64,000 nucleotides of DNA, taken from the NCBI RefSeq assembly GCF_030264275.1, contig NZ_CP127165.1, positions 186,001 to 250,000 on the forward strand, in the 5' to 3' direction. The DNA comes from Marivivens sp. LCG002 (GTDB lineage Bacteria > Pseudomonadota > Alphaproteobacteria > Rhodobacterales > Rhodobacteraceae). The notes below the pieces were generated by a model, which was not told the origin of the DNA, searched no databases, and worked only from the letters and a program-made list of their open reading frames with translations. Below are positions 17,200 to 26,945 of the stretch, one piece after another; the first letter of the stretch is position 1; each line of letters opens with the position of its first letter. Made by a program: the position numbers and the translations under genes.

Positions 17200-18039
17200 A
17201 TGAAGCACGAGTCCTTCGGCGCTTTGGGCGTGAACTATGCTCCTTGTCGATATGCACATTCCAAACTGAACTTTCGGGGGCCAAAGCGGTCGCTGGATCA
17301 GGGTTATATCGCCTGCATTGGTGATGGGGCGACTTATGGAAAGTTTGTTCGCACGCCTTTTCCTGCGATGCTGGAACAAGAGCTTGGTAGAAAATGCGTC
17401 AATCTCGGCATCCCACATGCGGGCATCGACGCTTTTGTCAAAGATGCCTCCGTCATGTCGATCTGTGAGGGCGCGGATGCCGTGGTTCTACAGGTGTCGG
17501 AAGTCCAGAACATGTCGAACCGTTTTTATCGTGTCCACCCGCGACGCAACGACCGCTTTCTCGCGGCCTCCTCTGTTCTCAAGGTGCTCTTTCCGAACAT
17601 AGATTTCACCGAGTTCGACTTTACCCGTCATTTGCTTGCGCGTTTGCGGAGCGCGGCACCCGAAAAATTCGGCATCGTCGAGGCGGAGCTGTCGCAAGCA
17701 TGGACCGCGCGCATGCGCACTCTCTTGTCCCATTTCGGGGATCGGGCCGTCATCGTGTCCGTCCCGCCGATGCAGCGCACGTCGGGCAGCATCGAGGTGA
17801 CTTCCACGCTTTTGTCAGGATTCAAAGACATCGCTCGCGACATTGTCGAGGTTACGCCTGTAACCGCGAATACCACCGAAGGGATGGAATGCTCTGCGGT
17901 GGAGCGGGACCAAGCGCTCTGCTTTCCCAACCCGCGTATCCATGCCGAAATTTGCGAGGCTGTCGCGTCGAAGCTTTTGCCGAGGCTTCAAATAAAAAAG
18001 GCCCGCACAGTTTTTGCGCGGGCCTCTGGAGGGGTGTGA
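17200..18039 (+). CDS. DUF6473 family protein
   Basis: 279 residues from the ATG at 17200, which has GGTGG five bases upstream; a GTG at 17173 is an alternative with a weaker site. The sequence [28 protein letters not shown] followed by a [13 protein letters not shown] segment resembles a Rhodobacteraceae family I know as DUF6473. No signal peptide or membrane segment is seen. The function is unknown. It sits alone on the plus strand between two leftward genes, and its last codons double as the etfBA terminator. Confidence 0.7.
   Translation: MKHESFGALGVNYAPCRYAHSKLNFRGPKRSLDQGYIACIGDGATYGKFVRTPFPAMLEQELGRKCVNLGIPHAGIDAFVKDASVMSICEGADAVVLQVSEVQNMSNRFYRVHPRRNDRFLAASSVLKVLFPNIDFTEFDFTRHLLARLRSAAPEKFGIVEAELSQAWTARMRTLLSHFGDRAVIVSVPPMQRTSGSIEVTSTLLSGFKDIARDIVEVTPVTANTTEGMECSAVERDQALCFPNPRIHAEICEAVASKLLPRLQIKKARTVFARASGGV
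18000..18024 (-). terminator. Intrinsic terminator of etfBA inside the 3' end of the DUF6473 gene
   Basis: GGCCCGC (18000-18006) pairs with GCGGGCC (18018-18024). On the minus strand it is followed by TTTTTT, a good U-tract. It lies 20 bases past the etfA stop and is translated on the plus strand as part of the DUF6473 C terminus. Confidence 0.8.
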
Positions 18040-18044
18040 AAGGA

Positions 18045-18971
18045 TCAGAGCTTGCTTGTGAGCTCGGGCACAGCGTCGAAGAGGTCGGCGACGAGGCCGA
18101 AGTCGGCGACCTGGAAGATCGGGGCTTCTTCGTCCTTGTTGATGGCGACGATGATCTTCGAATCCTTCATGCCGGCAAGGTGCTGGATCGCGCCCGAGAT
18201 ACCGACAGCCACATAAAGCTGCGGGGCTACGACTTTGCCGGTTTGACCGACCTGCCAGTCGTTCGGGGCATAGCCCGAGTCGACCGCCGCACGGGACGCA
18301 CCGACCGCCGCGCCGAGCTTGTCGGCAAGACCTTCGATGAGCGCAAAGCTCTCTTCCGAACCGACGCCGCGGCCGCCCGAGACGACGATCCCCGCAGAGG
18401 TGAGTTCAGGACGATCGCTGGCTGCGACCTTGTCCTCGATCCATTCGGATTTGCCCGTTTCAGCAGCAGTGCCGAGTGCCTCGACCGGCGCCGAGTTACC
18501 GCCAGCCGCCGCCTCGAACGAGGTGGTGCGGATGGTGAAGACCTTGATGCCGTCCGACGATTTGACGGTCTGGATCGCGTTGCCCGCATAGATCGGACGC
18601 TCGAAGGTGTCGGCGTCGATCACGGCGGTCACATCCGAGAGGATCATCACGTCAAGGAGGGCCGCAACGCGCGGCAGCACGTTTTTGGCATCCGAGGTGG
18701 CGGCCGCAGCGATATGCGAATAGCCGCCCGAAAGCGAAACGATCAGAGCGGCGACAGGCTCGGCCAGAGTGTGGCAAAAACCGTGGTCGCCCGCAAAGAG
18801 CACCTTGGATACGCCTGCGAGGGTCGCGGCTTCTGCGGCGGCGGCATCACCGCCCTGACCTGCAACAAGCACATGCACGTCGCCAAGCGCGGCGACTGCG
18901 CTGACCGACTTGGACACGGCGTCAAGGGCCAGCTGGCCGTTCACGACTTCGGCAAGGAGAAGAACAGCCAT
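18045..18971 (-). CDS. etfA: Electron transfer flavoprotein alpha subunit
   Basis: 308 residues. EtfA carries the FAD that takes electrons from acyl-CoA dehydrogenases and passes them to ETF-ubiquinone oxidoreductase. The C-terminal FAD-binding region reads [14 protein letters not shown] ... [30 protein letters not shown] ... [15 protein letters not shown] ... [13 protein letters not shown], all typical. The start overlaps the etfB stop by one base (TGATG). It likely serves the mcd product among other dehydrogenases. Confidence 0.97.
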   Translation of the reverse strand: MAVLLLAEVVNGQLALDAVSKSVSAVAALGDVHVLVAGQGGDAAAAEAATLAGVSKVLFAGDHGFCHTLAEPVAALIVSLSGGYSHIAAAATSDAKNVLPRVAALLDVMILSDVTAVIDADTFERPIYAGNAIQTVKSSDGIKVFTIRTTSFEAAAGGNSAPVEALGTAAETGKSEWIEDKVAASDRPELTSAGIVVSGGRGVGSEESFALIEGLADKLGAAVGASRAAVDSGYAPNDWQVGQTGKVVAPQLYVAVGISGAIQHLAGMKDSKIIVAINKDEEAPIFQVADFGLVADLFDAVPELTSKL

Positions 18972-19729
18972 CAGATCGCTCCTACTTCTTTGAGTTTCGA
19001 AACAAGCTCGTCCACCGAACCGACTTTGATGCCGGCCTGACGCACGGCGGGTTCAGAGGTTTTGACGATCGCAAGGCGCGGGCTCACGTCGACGCCGTAA
19101 TCTGCTGCGGTCTTTTCATCGAGCGGCTTTTTCTTGGCCTTCATGATGTTCGGCAGCGACGCATAGCGGGGCTCGTTGAGGCGCAGGTCCACCGAGATAA
19201 CGGCGGGAAGCGCGCTCTTGATGGTCTGAAGGCCGCCGTCGACCTCGCGGGTGACGACCGCTGCACCGCCGTCGATCTCGACCTTGGAGGCGAAGGTTGC
19301 CTGGCTCCAGCCGAGGAGCGCGGCGAGCATCTGGCCCGTCGCATTCATGTCGTTGTCGATGGCCTGCTTGCCGCAGAGCACGAGGCCGGGCTGCTCTTCC
19401 TCGACCACTTTGGCAAGGATTTTCGCCACGGCGAGAGGCTCGATATCGGTGTGCACGTCGTCGGCAGCGGTCACTAGGATCGCACGGTCAGCCCCCATCG
19501 CAAGCGCGGTGCGCAGCGTTTCCTGGGCTTGTTTGACGCCGATCGAAACAACGACGATCTCTTCGGCCTTGCCTGCTTCCTTGAGGCGGATGGCTTCTTC
19601 GACCGCGATCTCGTCAAAGGGGTTCATCGACATTTTAACGTTCGCAAGATCAACACCCGTTCCGTCCGCTTTCACACGAACCTTTACGTTGTAGTCAATC
19701 ACGCGCTTGACCGGCACCAAGACCTTCAT
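18971..19729 (-). CDS. etfB: Electron transfer flavoprotein beta subunit
   Basis: 252 residues. EtfB pairs with EtfA, holds AMP and contacts the dehydrogenase partners. The N terminus [20 protein letters not shown], the [16 protein letters not shown] motif and [23 protein letters not shown] are diagnostic. GAGGGAGAA precedes the ATG by 8 bases. First gene of the leftward etfBA pair; the ~200 bases upstream should hold its promoter, though I could not pick one out with confidence. Confidence 0.97.
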   Translation of the reverse strand: MKVLVPVKRVIDYNVKVRVKADGTGVDLANVKMSMNPFDEIAVEEAIRLKEAGKAEEIVVVSIGVKQAQETLRTALAMGADRAILVTAADDVHTDIEPLAVAKILAKVVEEEQPGLVLCGKQAIDNDMNATGQMLAALLGWSQATFASKVEIDGGAAVVTREVDGGLQTIKSALPAVISVDLRLNEPRYASLPNIMKAKKKPLDEKTAADYGVDVSPRLAIVKTSEPAVRQAGIKVGSVDELVSKLKEVGAI

Positions 19730-19890
19730 TGGCGTAGTTCTCCCTCATAAGTGGCGCAGACGCACCCGTTCGCGAGGTTGTTAGCAAGCGCAGCAATAGG
19801 AAAACAGTGTAAAATCGACGCGGTTTGCACCGGAGACGCCACGTTTGCCTAAGACTTTCGGGTCATCTCGGGCGCGCAACCCATAAAATA

Positions 19891-19918
19891 AGGGCCGCAG
19901 CGGTGCGGCTGCGGCCCT
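19891..19918 (-). terminator. Intrinsic terminator after the cobalamin adenosyltransferase gene
   Basis: AGGGCCGCAG (19891-19900) pairs with CTGCGGCCCT (19909-19918), a perfect 10-bp stem. On the minus strand it continues TATTTTAT, a usable U-rich tail. Confidence 0.75.
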
Positions 19919-19940
19919 TGGGCATGGCGTAGGGTTAACG

Positions 19941-20513
19941 TTATCGGTTTGCGCCGGGAACCCAGAGAATATCGGCTTTACCGCTATCATTCGCGACTCG
20001 GGACGCGACAAAGAACCAGTCGGAAAGACGGTTGAGATACTTCACCGCGGCAGGATTGACTGATTCCATGGAGGCAAGTTCGACGCAAAGACGTTCGGCG
20101 CGCCGAGAAACGGTTCGGCAGAGGTGGAGTTGCGCCGCGAGAGCCGATCCCCCAGGCAAGATGAAGCTGCGAAGTGGTTCGAGGTCTGCGTTCATCTCGT
20201 CGATTTCGGTTTCAAGACGTGTGACCTGAGTGTCGAGCATGCGCAAAACGGGGTAGGGGGCCTCGTTGTCCTTTTCCATGTCGGGGCGACATAGATCAGC
20301 GCCGAGATCGAAAAGGTCGTTCTGGATTGCAGCAAGCCTGTCTGCCATCACGCCGCTCGCATGCAAGCGGGCCAATCCGACCGTGGCATTGGTTTCATCA
20401 ACCGTGCCATAGGCGTCAACGCGCGCCGAATATTTTGCAACGCGATCCCCGTTTCCGAGCGCGGTTTCACCTTTGTCACCGGTGCGGGTGTAGATTTTAT
20501 TCAAGACGACCAT
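19941..20513 (-). CDS. ATP:cob(I)alamin adenosyltransferase, PduO type
   Basis: 190 residues from the ATG at 20513 (MVVLNKIYTRTGDKGETALGNG). The enzyme makes adenosylcobalamin, the cofactor of methylmalonyl-CoA and ethylmalonyl-CoA mutases. The N-terminal ATP-binding YTRTGDKGETAL motif and the C-terminal RRAERLCVEL and LNRLSDWFFVASR motifs identify the PduO/CobO-like trimeric family. It starts one base after the stop of the HIG1-like gene. B12 cofactor supply fits the ethylmalonyl-CoA pathway suggested by mcd. Confidence 0.93.
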   Translation of the reverse strand: MVVLNKIYTRTGDKGETALGNGDRVAKYSARVDAYGTVDETNATVGLARLHASGVMADRLAAIQNDLFDLGADLCRPDMEKDNEAPYPVLRMLDTQVTRLETEIDEMNADLEPLRSFILPGGSALAAQLHLCRTVSRRAERLCVELASMESVNPAAVKYLNRLSDWFFVASRVANDSGKADILWVPGANR

Positions 20514-20514
20514 A

Positions 20515-20715
20515 TCAGCGACGAACCCATACAAAGAGGAGGATCAGAGCAACTGCAATTGCCTGTGCGATGATCCGATAACGCATGATCTTGTTGGCGT
20601 TGCGTGCATTGTATTCGCCGCCACGACCAAAAGACCCGACCCCCCATAACAGGATTCCGGCCACGGCCAGACATGCAAATGCGACAACATAGAATAGGGG
20701 ATCGTCTCTCATCAC
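20515..20715 (-). CDS. Small HIG1-like twin transmembrane protein
   Basis: 66 residues with two hydrophobic segments (about 8-26 and 46-63) around a polar loop, GRGGEYNARNANKIMRYR. The loop and layout resemble the HIG1/twin-transmembrane family found in Rhodobacterales; mitochondrial HIG1 proteins associate with respiratory complexes. The role here is not known. It is directly upstream of, and probably co-transcribed with, the cobalamin adenosyltransferase gene. Confidence 0.75.
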   Translation of the reverse strand: MMRDDPLFYVVAFACLAVAGILLWGVGSFGRGGEYNARNANKIMRYRIIAQAIAVALILLFVWVRR

Positions 20716-20773
20716 GGACCTCGTGGTTTGCGGTTATCCCCGATGTAGCAGCCCTGACCCGAAAAGAAAGGGC

Positions 20774-21601
20774 CTAGCCCTTGGCAATGAGCCAATCGAG
20801 GGCGCGAGTTGGGAGTAAACGCTTGAGGTTACCCATCAGATAGGTCGCGGTTGTGACATAGTAGCGCGGCTTTGGATTCGCAGCCTCCAAAGCATGGATA
20901 AGCTTGGCGGAAACTGCGCTGGCGGGGAGTTCGAAACGGTCTTTGCCGCGGTCGAGGTAGAGCCGATCCATAAGCCGTTCATAATCCGATCTACGCACCG
21001 AATTTTTCCAGTCGATCCATTTTTCGAAATGCGGGATCGCATTTTCGCGGATTTTCGATGTGATCGGTCCGGGTTCGATCAGACAGACTTTGATACCCGA
21101 GCCGCGCAGTTCGAGGCGAAGGACATCGGAGAGACCTTCAATTGCGAATTTTGTCGAAACATATGCACCGCGCCACCCGAAAGGCACGAGCCCCAAGACC
21201 GAAGAGCAATTCACGATGCGCCCGTGTCCTTGGCTGCGCATAACGGGGATGACCCGACGCGTGAGTTCGTGCCAGCCGAAGACATTCGTCTCGAAGATCG
21301 CGCGCAGGGCATCGGTGGGTAAATCTTCGACGGCACCGGGACAGGCAAAGGCCCCGTTGTTGTAAAGCGCATCAAGCCGACCGTTCGTCAGTGCAAGGAT
21401 GTCGTCCAGTGCTTTGGAGATCGACCCCGTATCGGTGAGGTCGAGAACAAAGCTTTCGAGCCCTTCGGCCCTCAGCCTATCCACGTCCTCTTGTTTGCGG
21501 CAAGTGGCAAAGACCCGCCAGCCTCGATTGCGGAGGGCGTGAGCGGCATCATAGCCGATCCCGCTTGAAGACCCTGTGATCAGAACGCTGCGCTGTGTCA
21601 T
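20774..21601 (-). CDS. Short-chain dehydrogenase/reductase (SDR)
   Basis: 275 residues, classical SDR. The cofactor motif TGSSSGIGYDAA is at residues 8-19, NNGAFACPG stands at the NAG position, the catalytic Ser is in NCSSVLG, and the YVSTK motif supplies Tyr and Lys. Nothing in the sequence fixes the substrate. It lies 36 bases from the next leftward gene upstream and 58 bases before the HIG1-like gene, so loose co-transcription is possible. Confidence 0.88.
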   Translation of the reverse strand: MTQRSVLITGSSSGIGYDAAHALRNRGWRVFATCRKQEDVDRLRAEGLESFVLDLTDTGSISKALDDILALTNGRLDALYNNGAFACPGAVEDLPTDALRAIFETNVFGWHELTRRVIPVMRSQGHGRIVNCSSVLGLVPFGWRGAYVSTKFAIEGLSDVLRLELRGSGIKVCLIEPGPITSKIRENAIPHFEKWIDWKNSVRRSDYERLMDRLYLDRGKDRFELPASAVSAKLIHALEAANPKPRYYVTTATYLMGNLKRLLPTRALDWLIAKG

Positions 21602-21637
21602 GCCGCGATGTTGCTCAGCATGCGCCGAGTTGCAAGC

Positions 21638-22195
21638 TCAACCATTTGCCTCGCGAAGCAAACTTTCCGCCATCCAGCCCATCTTGCCTGTTTCCACCAC
21701 GCGGATGCGCGCCCAACCGTTTGTCGTTTCCAGCACTTCTGCCTCTGTGCCTTGGGTCAAGGTCGTGACGACACCGTATCGCGTGCTCGGACCCTGACGC
21801 ATATTGACCCGAGAGCCGGCGACGGTACGAATATCTGCGCTCGGCGAAACGAGGCTCCCGTCAAGCTTGCTCGTGCTGTCTTGGGATGCGAGGAGCGCGA
21901 GAGCCTCGGCCGCACTCTTCGGTGCAGCGGCGGGCGCATCGGTCAACGAGGCCGCGATCACACTGGCTTGGATCGAGTCGGTTGCAGTGACGATGACGGG
22001 AGCGACCGTCAGGGTGTCTGTAACCGTGCGGGTCGCAACAGGCGCAACATCGGACGAACGTTTCGCGACGCTCGGCCCGAAGGCGACCCTTGTCGGGTTG
22101 GTTACACGCGTCTCGGGTTCGAACGCCGCGCCGCCCGAAAGTTGGTAAAACGCCAAAGCGAGGAAACCAAATGTGACCCAAATATACGACTTCAT
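21638..22195 (-). CDS. SH3 domain-containing protein, exported or membrane-anchored
   Basis: 185 residues. An N-terminal hydrophobic segment (residues 5-22) suggests a signal peptide or anchor. A low-complexity Ala/Thr/Val-rich middle (about 45-125) follows, then a bacterial SH3b domain at ~126-182 (SRVNMRQGPSTRYGVVTTL ... GWARIRV ... GKMGWMAESLL). SH3b domains usually bind peptidoglycan or peptides in the periplasm. The partner is unknown. The stretch to parC (22196-22393) holds an AT-rich promoter-like segment but no gene. Confidence 0.85.
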   Translation of the reverse strand: MKSYIWVTFGFLALAFYQLSGGAAFEPETRVTNPTRVAFGPSVAKRSSDVAPVATRTVTDTLTVAPVIVTATDSIQASVIAASLTDAPAAAPKSAAEALALLASQDSTSKLDGSLVSPSADIRTVAGSRVNMRQGPSTRYGVVTTLTQGTEAEVLETTNGWARIRVVETGKMGWMAESLLREANG

Positions 22196-22393
22196 GACAC
22201 ACCCCCATGTGCATTCAATCCAAGGTTAATACGATTCGCTTATAAATTGCATTCGAATTTGGGCTCCATGGACCTTTGGGCTCGCGATGTCATGTGCTTT
22301 TTGTTTTGGGGCGATCCGCGAACAGACCGTGTTGAAAACGGTTCTCCTCAAATCCCACTGGATCGTCGGGCAGGTTGTCGCTAAACCCGAAAT

Positions 22394-24718
22394 ATGAGTG
22401 ATATTTCCGATACTGAATCCGGCGAGAGCAGCCAAAATCTGACCGAAACGCTTCGGCGTGCGATTGGCGAGCGCTATCTGACCTATGCGCTTTCGACGAT
22501 CATGCACCGTGCGCTTCCCGACGCCCGCGATGGGCTCAAGCCCGTGCATCGCCGCATTCTTTATGCGATGCGCGAACTGCGTCTTGCCTCGACGGGGGGC
22601 TTTCGCAAGTCCGCCAAGATCAGCGGCGACGTCATGGGCAACTATCACCCGCATGGTGATGCCGCGATTTATGATGCGATGGCCCGCCTCGCGCAGGACT
22701 TCAACGTGCGTTACCCTCTCGTCGATGGCCAAGGAAACTTTGGCAATATCGACGGAGACAACCCCGCAGCGAGCCGCTACACCGAAGCGCGCATGACCGC
22801 CGCGGCCGAGGCCTTGCTCGAAGGTCTCAACGAGAACGCAGTCGATTTTCGTCCGAACTATGACGGCACGCTTGAAGAGCCTGTTGTTCTTCCTGCCGCT
22901 TTTCCGAACCTCTTGGCGAACGGCGCAAGCGGGATCGCGGTCGGGATGGCGACCAATATTCCGCCGCACAACATCCACGAGTTGATCGACGCCTGTCTGC
23001 ATCTGATCAAAGCGCCCGATGCGCGGGACGAGACGCTTTTGCAATATGTCCCCGGTCCCGACTTTCCGACGGGCGGCGTGATCGTCGAACCCAAGGAAAA
23101 CATTGCCGAAGCCTATCGCACAGGACGTGGCTCGTTCCGTCTTCGTGCCAAATGGGAGGTCGAGGATCTCGGTCGCGGGCAGTGGCAGGTCGTGGTCACC
23201 GAAATTCCCTATCAGGTGCAAAAATCCAAGCTGATCGAAAAGCTGGCCGAGGTCATCCAGACCAAAAAGGTCCCGCTTCTTGCCGACGTGCGTGACGAAA
23301 GCGCCGAGGATGTTCGTATCATCCTCGAGCCTCGCGCACGCACGGTCGAACCCGATATGCTCATGGGGATGCTGTTCCGAAACTCCGATCTCGAAGTGCG
23401 GTTCAGCCTCAACATGAACGTGCTGATCGACGGCGTGACGCCCAAGGTCTGCTCGATGAAAGAGGTTTTGCGAGCCTTTCTCGACCATCGCCGTGATGTT
23501 CTTATCCGTCGGTCCGAGCACCGCATGGAAAAGATCGATCATCGTCTCGAGGTTCTCGAAGGTCTTATCATCGCCTTCCTCAATCTGGACCGCGTGATTG
23601 ATATCATCCGCTATGACGACGATCCCAAGCGCGCCTTGATGATCGAGAATTGGGGTAAAGACCACGCCCGCGCCACATCGGAAAAGGATTATGTTTCTCC
23701 GCTTATCGGCGCTGCCGAAGACGCGGAACTCACCCTGTCCGAAGTTCAGGCCGAAGCCATCCTCAACATGCGCCTGCGATCTTTGCGGCGTCTCGAAGAG
23801 ATGGAGCTTGTCCGCGAGCGCGATGCCCTCATGGAGGAACGCGCCGGTCTTCAGGATCTCTTGACCGACGAAGGTCTCCAGTGGGCGCGTATTTCCGAAC
23901 AACTCCGCGAAACACGCAAACAGTTCGGCCGCGATTCTGTGGGCGGTGCGCGTCGCAGTGCTTTTGCCGACGCAGCCGAGGTTGAAGAGGTTCCGCTTGA
24001 AGCGATGATCGAGCGCGAACCCATCACCGTGATCTGTTCGACCATGGGCTGGATTCGCGCGATGAAGGGTCATCAGGCGCTTGATGCCGATGTCAAATTC
24101 AAGGATGGCGACGGCCCGCGCTTTATGTTCCATGCCGAAACCACCGATCGCCTTATTGTGGTCGGGGCAAACGGGCGTTTCTACACGCTTAGCGCAGCGA
24201 GCCTTCCGGGTGGGCGCGGTATGGGCGAACCTCTCCGCCTTATGATCGACCTGCCGAACGAGGCCGAGATCGTCGACATCTTTGCCCATCGGGCAGGACG
24301 CAAGCTGCTTGTCGCCTCTTCTGCGGGGGATGGTTTCCTTGTTGCCGAAGAAGAAGTCCTTGCCCAGACACGGACCGGTAAACAGGTCCTGAATGTCAAA
24401 GACGGCGTTGTGACACAGGTCGTAAAACCCGTCGTGGGTGATCATGTCGCTGTCGTCGGCGAGAACCGCAAAGTGCTCGTTTTCGATATCGCTGAGCTTC
24501 CTGAAATGAACAGGGGCAAGGGCGTCCGTCTCCAGAAATACAAGGACGGCGGTCTTTCCGACGCCACGACGTTCAACTTGGCCGATGGCTTGAGCTGGCT
24601 CGATCCGGCGGGGCGCACCCGAACCGAAACCCAGCTTGAAGAGTGGTTGGGCAAACGGGCGGGGACCGGACGAATGGCCCCACGCGGATTTCCGCGCGAC
24701 AACAAGTTCACATCCTGA
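22394..24718 (+). CDS. parC: DNA topoisomerase IV subunit A
   Basis: 774 residues. ParC with ParE decatenates daughter chromosomes. The breakage-reunion domain has [35 protein letters not shown] and catalytic Tyr129 ([10 protein letters not shown]). The C-terminal beta-propeller repeats ([43 protein letters not shown]) favour ParC over GyrA. The residue matching E. coli ParC Ser80 is Ala, and that matching Glu84 is Asp. The Shine-Dalgarno before 22394 is weak. A terminator follows at 24724. Confidence 0.95.
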   Translation: MSDISDTESGESSQNLTETLRRAIGERYLTYALSTIMHRALPDARDGLKPVHRRILYAMRELRLASTGGFRKSAKISGDVMGNYHPHGDAAIYDAMARLAQDFNVRYPLVDGQGNFGNIDGDNPAASRYTEARMTAAAEALLEGLNENAVDFRPNYDGTLEEPVVLPAAFPNLLANGASGIAVGMATNIPPHNIHELIDACLHLIKAPDARDETLLQYVPGPDFPTGGVIVEPKENIAEAYRTGRGSFRLRAKWEVEDLGRGQWQVVVTEIPYQVQKSKLIEKLAEVIQTKKVPLLADVRDESAEDVRIILEPRARTVEPDMLMGMLFRNSDLEVRFSLNMNVLIDGVTPKVCSMKEVLRAFLDHRRDVLIRRSEHRMEKIDHRLEVLEGLIIAFLNLDRVIDIIRYDDDPKRALMIENWGKDHARATSEKDYVSPLIGAAEDAELTLSEVQAEAILNMRLRSLRRLEEMELVRERDALMEERAGLQDLLTDEGLQWARISEQLRETRKQFGRDSVGGARRSAFADAAEVEEVPLEAMIEREPITVICSTMGWIRAMKGHQALDADVKFKDGDGPRFMFHAETTDRLIVVGANGRFYTLSAASLPGGRGMGEPLRLMIDLPNEAEIVDIFAHRAGRKLLVASSAGDGFLVAEEEVLAQTRTGKQVLNVKDGVVTQVVKPVVGDHVAVVGENRKVLVFDIAELPEMNRGKGVRLQKYKDGGLSDATTFNLADGLSWLDPAGRTRTETQLEEWLGKRAGTGRMAPRGFPRDNKFTS

Positions 24719-24723
24719 TTCAA

Positions 24724-24760
24724 GGGCGGCAGCGGTTGCGTGCCGCCCTTCGGTCTTTTA
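24724..24760 (+). terminator. Intrinsic terminator of parC
   Basis: GGGCGGCA (24724-24731) pairs with TGCCGCCC (24741-24748), followed by TTCGGTCTTTT. Confidence 0.75.
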
Positions 24761-24792
24761 ACGATGGTATTCATCTTATTTGAGGACGTTTC

Positions 24793-25422
24793 ATGTTCAA
24801 GACAGCTGTTGCCATCCTTTCCCTTGCTGCGCTGACGGCCTGCGGCGGGTTCCGGGACGACCTCGCCAAGGCCCCCAAGCCGCTTGGAAACTTTCTTTTG
24901 GGTCACAACATTGTTGTCTCGAAAGAACCCCAAAAAGGTCCTTTCTCGCGAGAAGCGTCCAACGAGGAATGGAAAGAGGCGATCAAGCAGGCGGTGGATG
25001 ACCGTCTGGGCAGCCAGCGGTTCGATGGAAACGCCTATTTCCACATCGGCACAACGGTTCAGGCCTATGTTCTGGCGCAGCCCGGCATTCCCGTCGTGTA
25101 TGCGCCCCAGTCCGTTTTGATGTTCACAGTCGTTTTCTTTGAAGACGCCACCCAGAAACAACTCAATCCCGAGCCGATCCAGCTTACCGTTTTCGAGCCC
25201 TGCTGTTCGATCCCCTTGGTCGGATCGGGCCTGACCAAGAGCCGAGAGCAGCAGCTTGAAGGTCTTGCTTTCAACGCGGCCAAGGCGATCGAGCGGGTGA
25301 TGCGCGAAAACGCCGAGTGGTTCGGCGGTGAAAATGAAGTGCTCCCCGAAGACGATACGATCATCGTCGGCAACCCGCTGGATCGACAGGCAACAGCAAA
25401 TACCGAAGAAACAGCCAACTGA
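24793..25422 (+). CDS. Uncharacterised lipoprotein
   Basis: 209 residues. A signal peptide ends in a lipobox (LTAC, Cys17), so the mature protein should be lipid-anchored in the periplasm. No family recognised. The body is soluble, with a mixed central region (FHIGTTVQAYVLAQPG ... VLMFTVVFFED) and two adjacent Cys (EPCCSIPL). The C-terminal tail is acidic. AGGAC lies before the ATG. It is between parC and tuf, with a terminator upstream, and appears to be its own transcription unit or to run into the tuf promoter region. Confidence 0.75.
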   Translation: MFKTAVAILSLAALTACGGFRDDLAKAPKPLGNFLLGHNIVVSKEPQKGPFSREASNEEWKEAIKQAVDDRLGSQRFDGNAYFHIGTTVQAYVLAQPGIPVVYAPQSVLMFTVVFFEDATQKQLNPEPIQLTVFEPCCSIPLVGSGLTKSREQQLEGLAFNAAKAIERVMRENAEWFGGENEVLPEDDTIIVGNPLDRQATANTEETAN

Positions 25423-25425
25423 CGC

Positions 25426-25454
25426 TTGATTTCCGAGGGAAATGCCAATACATC
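25426..25454 (+). promoter_or_regulatory. Candidate promoter of the first tuf
   Basis: TTGATT (25426-25431), a 17-base spacer, then TACATC (25449-25454), followed by a GC-rich GCCCGCG segment. The -10 is a poor match, so this is tentative; its layout agrees with the ribosomal promoters further right. Confidence 0.35.
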
Positions 25455-25513
25455 GCCCGCGATGTTTTGAAACGGGCCAAAAGTGGCCCCCGAATGCATG
25501 AGGCGCCTGCGAA

Positions 25514-26689
25514 ATGGCTAAGGAAAAGTTTGAACGTTCCAAACCGCACGTCAACATCGGCACGATTGGCCACGTTGACCACGGCAAGACCACTCTGACC
25601 GCTGCAATCACCAAGTACTTTGGTGACTTCCGCGCATACGACCAGATCGACGGCGCACCGGAAGAGAAAGCTCGCGGCATCACGATTTCGACCGCACACG
25701 TCGAGTACGAGACCGAAGGCCGTCACTACGCCCACGTCGACTGCCCCGGCCACGCTGACTATGTTAAGAACATGATCACGGGTGCTGCGCAGATGGACGG
25801 CGCGATCCTCGTTGTGAACGCAGCTGACGGCCCGATGCCGCAGACCCGCGAGCACATCCTTCTCGGCCGTCAGGTAGGCATCCCCTACATGGTCGTTTAC
25901 ATGAACAAGGTTGACCAGGTTGACGACGAGGAACTCCTCGAGCTCGTCGAAATGGAAATCCGTGAACTTCTGTCGTCCTACGACTACCCCGGTGACGATA
26001 TTCCGATCGTCAAGGGTTCGGCACTTGCCGCTATGGAAGGCCGTGATCCCGAGATCGGCGAGAGCTCGATCCGCGCTCTGATGGAAGCTGTCGACAGCTA
26101 CATCCCGACCCCGGCACGTGCAGTTGACCTGCCGTTCCTGATGCCGATCGAAGACGTGTTCTCGATCTCGGGCCGTGGTACTGTTGTGACCGGTCGTGTT
26201 GAGCGCGGCGTGATCAACGTTGGCGACTCGATCGAAATCGTTGGTATCCGCGACACCAAGACCACGACCTGTACCGGCGTTGAAATGTTCCGCAAGCTGC
26301 TTGACCGCGGTGAAGCCGGCGACAACATCGGCGCGCTGCTTCGCGGTGTTGACCGTGACGGCGTTGAGCGTGGCCAGGTTCTCTGCAAGCCCGGTTCGGT
26401 CAAGCCGCACACCAAGTTCGAAGCTGAGGCCTACATCCTCACCAAGGAAGAAGGCGGTCGTCACACCCCGTTCTTCGCGAACTACCGTCCGCAGTTCTAC
26501 TTCCGCACCACCGACGTCACCGGCACGGTAATCCTGCCGGAAGGCACCGAGATGGTGATGCCGGGCGACAACCTCAAGTTCAACGTTGAGCTGATCGCAC
26601 CGATCGCTATGGAAGACGGTCTTCGCTTCGCTATCCGCGAAGGCGGCCGCACCGTAGGCGCAGGCGTTGTATCGAAGATCGTCGAGTAA
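25514..26689 (+). CDS. tuf: Elongation factor Tu, copy 1
   Basis: 391 residues, typical for Rhodobacteraceae. EF-Tu delivers aminoacyl-tRNA to the ribosome as a GTP complex. G1 GHVDHGKT is at 19-26, switch [22 protein letters not shown] near 80, and NKVD near 135. Its protein sequence is identical to copy 2 at 44.5 kb; in the DNA I find one silent change (GTT against GTC) five codons before the end of the shared GCGTT/GCGTC context. This copy has a weaker Shine-Dalgarno (GAGG, 10 bases off) than copy 2. It precedes trpT and secE. Confidence 0.97.
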   Translation: MAKEKFERSKPHVNIGTIGHVDHGKTTLTAAITKYFGDFRAYDQIDGAPEEKARGITISTAHVEYETEGRHYAHVDCPGHADYVKNMITGAAQMDGAILVVNAADGPMPQTREHILLGRQVGIPYMVVYMNKVDQVDDEELLELVEMEIRELLSSYDYPGDDIPIVKGSALAAMEGRDPEIGESSIRALMEAVDSYIPTPARAVDLPFLMPIEDVFSISGRGTVVTGRVERGVINVGDSIEIVGIRDTKTTTCTGVEMFRKLLDRGEAGDNIGALLRGVDRDGVERGQVLCKPGSVKPHTKFEAEAYILTKEEGGRHTPFFANYRPQFYFRTTDVTGTVILPEGTEMVMPGDNLKFNVELIAPIAMEDGLRFAIREGGRTVGAGVVSKIVE

Positions 26690-26714
26690 TCGACACCTTC
26701 ACGCCAAATCGAAA

Positions 26715-26744
26715 GGGTCGCCAAGAGGCGGCCCTTTTGCTTTT
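26715..26744 (+). terminator. Intrinsic terminator of tuf copy 1
   Basis: GGGTCGCC (26715-26722) pairs with GGCGGCCC (26727-26734) around AAGA, followed by TTTTGCTTTT. Confidence 0.85.
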
Positions 26745-26828
26745 TGGAATTTAAAAAGAATTCCGCAGCGAAATGACTTTTCCGTCTTGCAAAGGTTTCG
26801 GCGCTTTTGTAACCCATGGCTCGGCCTT

Positions 26829-26904
26829 AGGGGTATAGCTCAGCTGGTAGAGCGACGGTCTCCAAAACCGTAGGTCGCGGGTTCGAACCCTGCTGCCCCT
26901 GCCA
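26829..26904 (+). tRNA. trpT: tRNA-Trp (anticodon CCA)
   Basis: 76 bases with encoded CCA end (26902-26904). The acceptor arm AGGGGTA pairs with TGCCCCT, with G as discriminator. The anticodon loop CTCCAAA lies between ACGGT and ACCGT, giving anticodon CCA. The T-loop GTTCGAACC is standard. tRNA-Trp upstream of secE-nusG is a common arrangement. It lies just after the tuf terminator, so it is likely to have its own promoter. Confidence 0.95.
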
Positions 26905-26945
26905 TTTCAATATGTGATCCGCAGCCACCGAAGAGGTTGGAATTA

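Larger units (their letters stand above)
25514..26744 (+). repeat. tuf direct repeat, copy 1
   Basis: 1,231-bp segment nearly identical to 44513-45743. Identity starts at the tuf ATG and continues 55 bases past the stop, through the terminator, with two mismatches seen (one silent codon change, one in the terminator loop). Confidence 0.92.

Noticed and set aside
22394-24718. Resistance-type change in ParC at the quinolone region
   Set aside because: Ala at the Ser80-equivalent and Asp at the Glu84-equivalent are probably natural variation in alphaproteobacteria and cannot be called acquired changes from one sequence.
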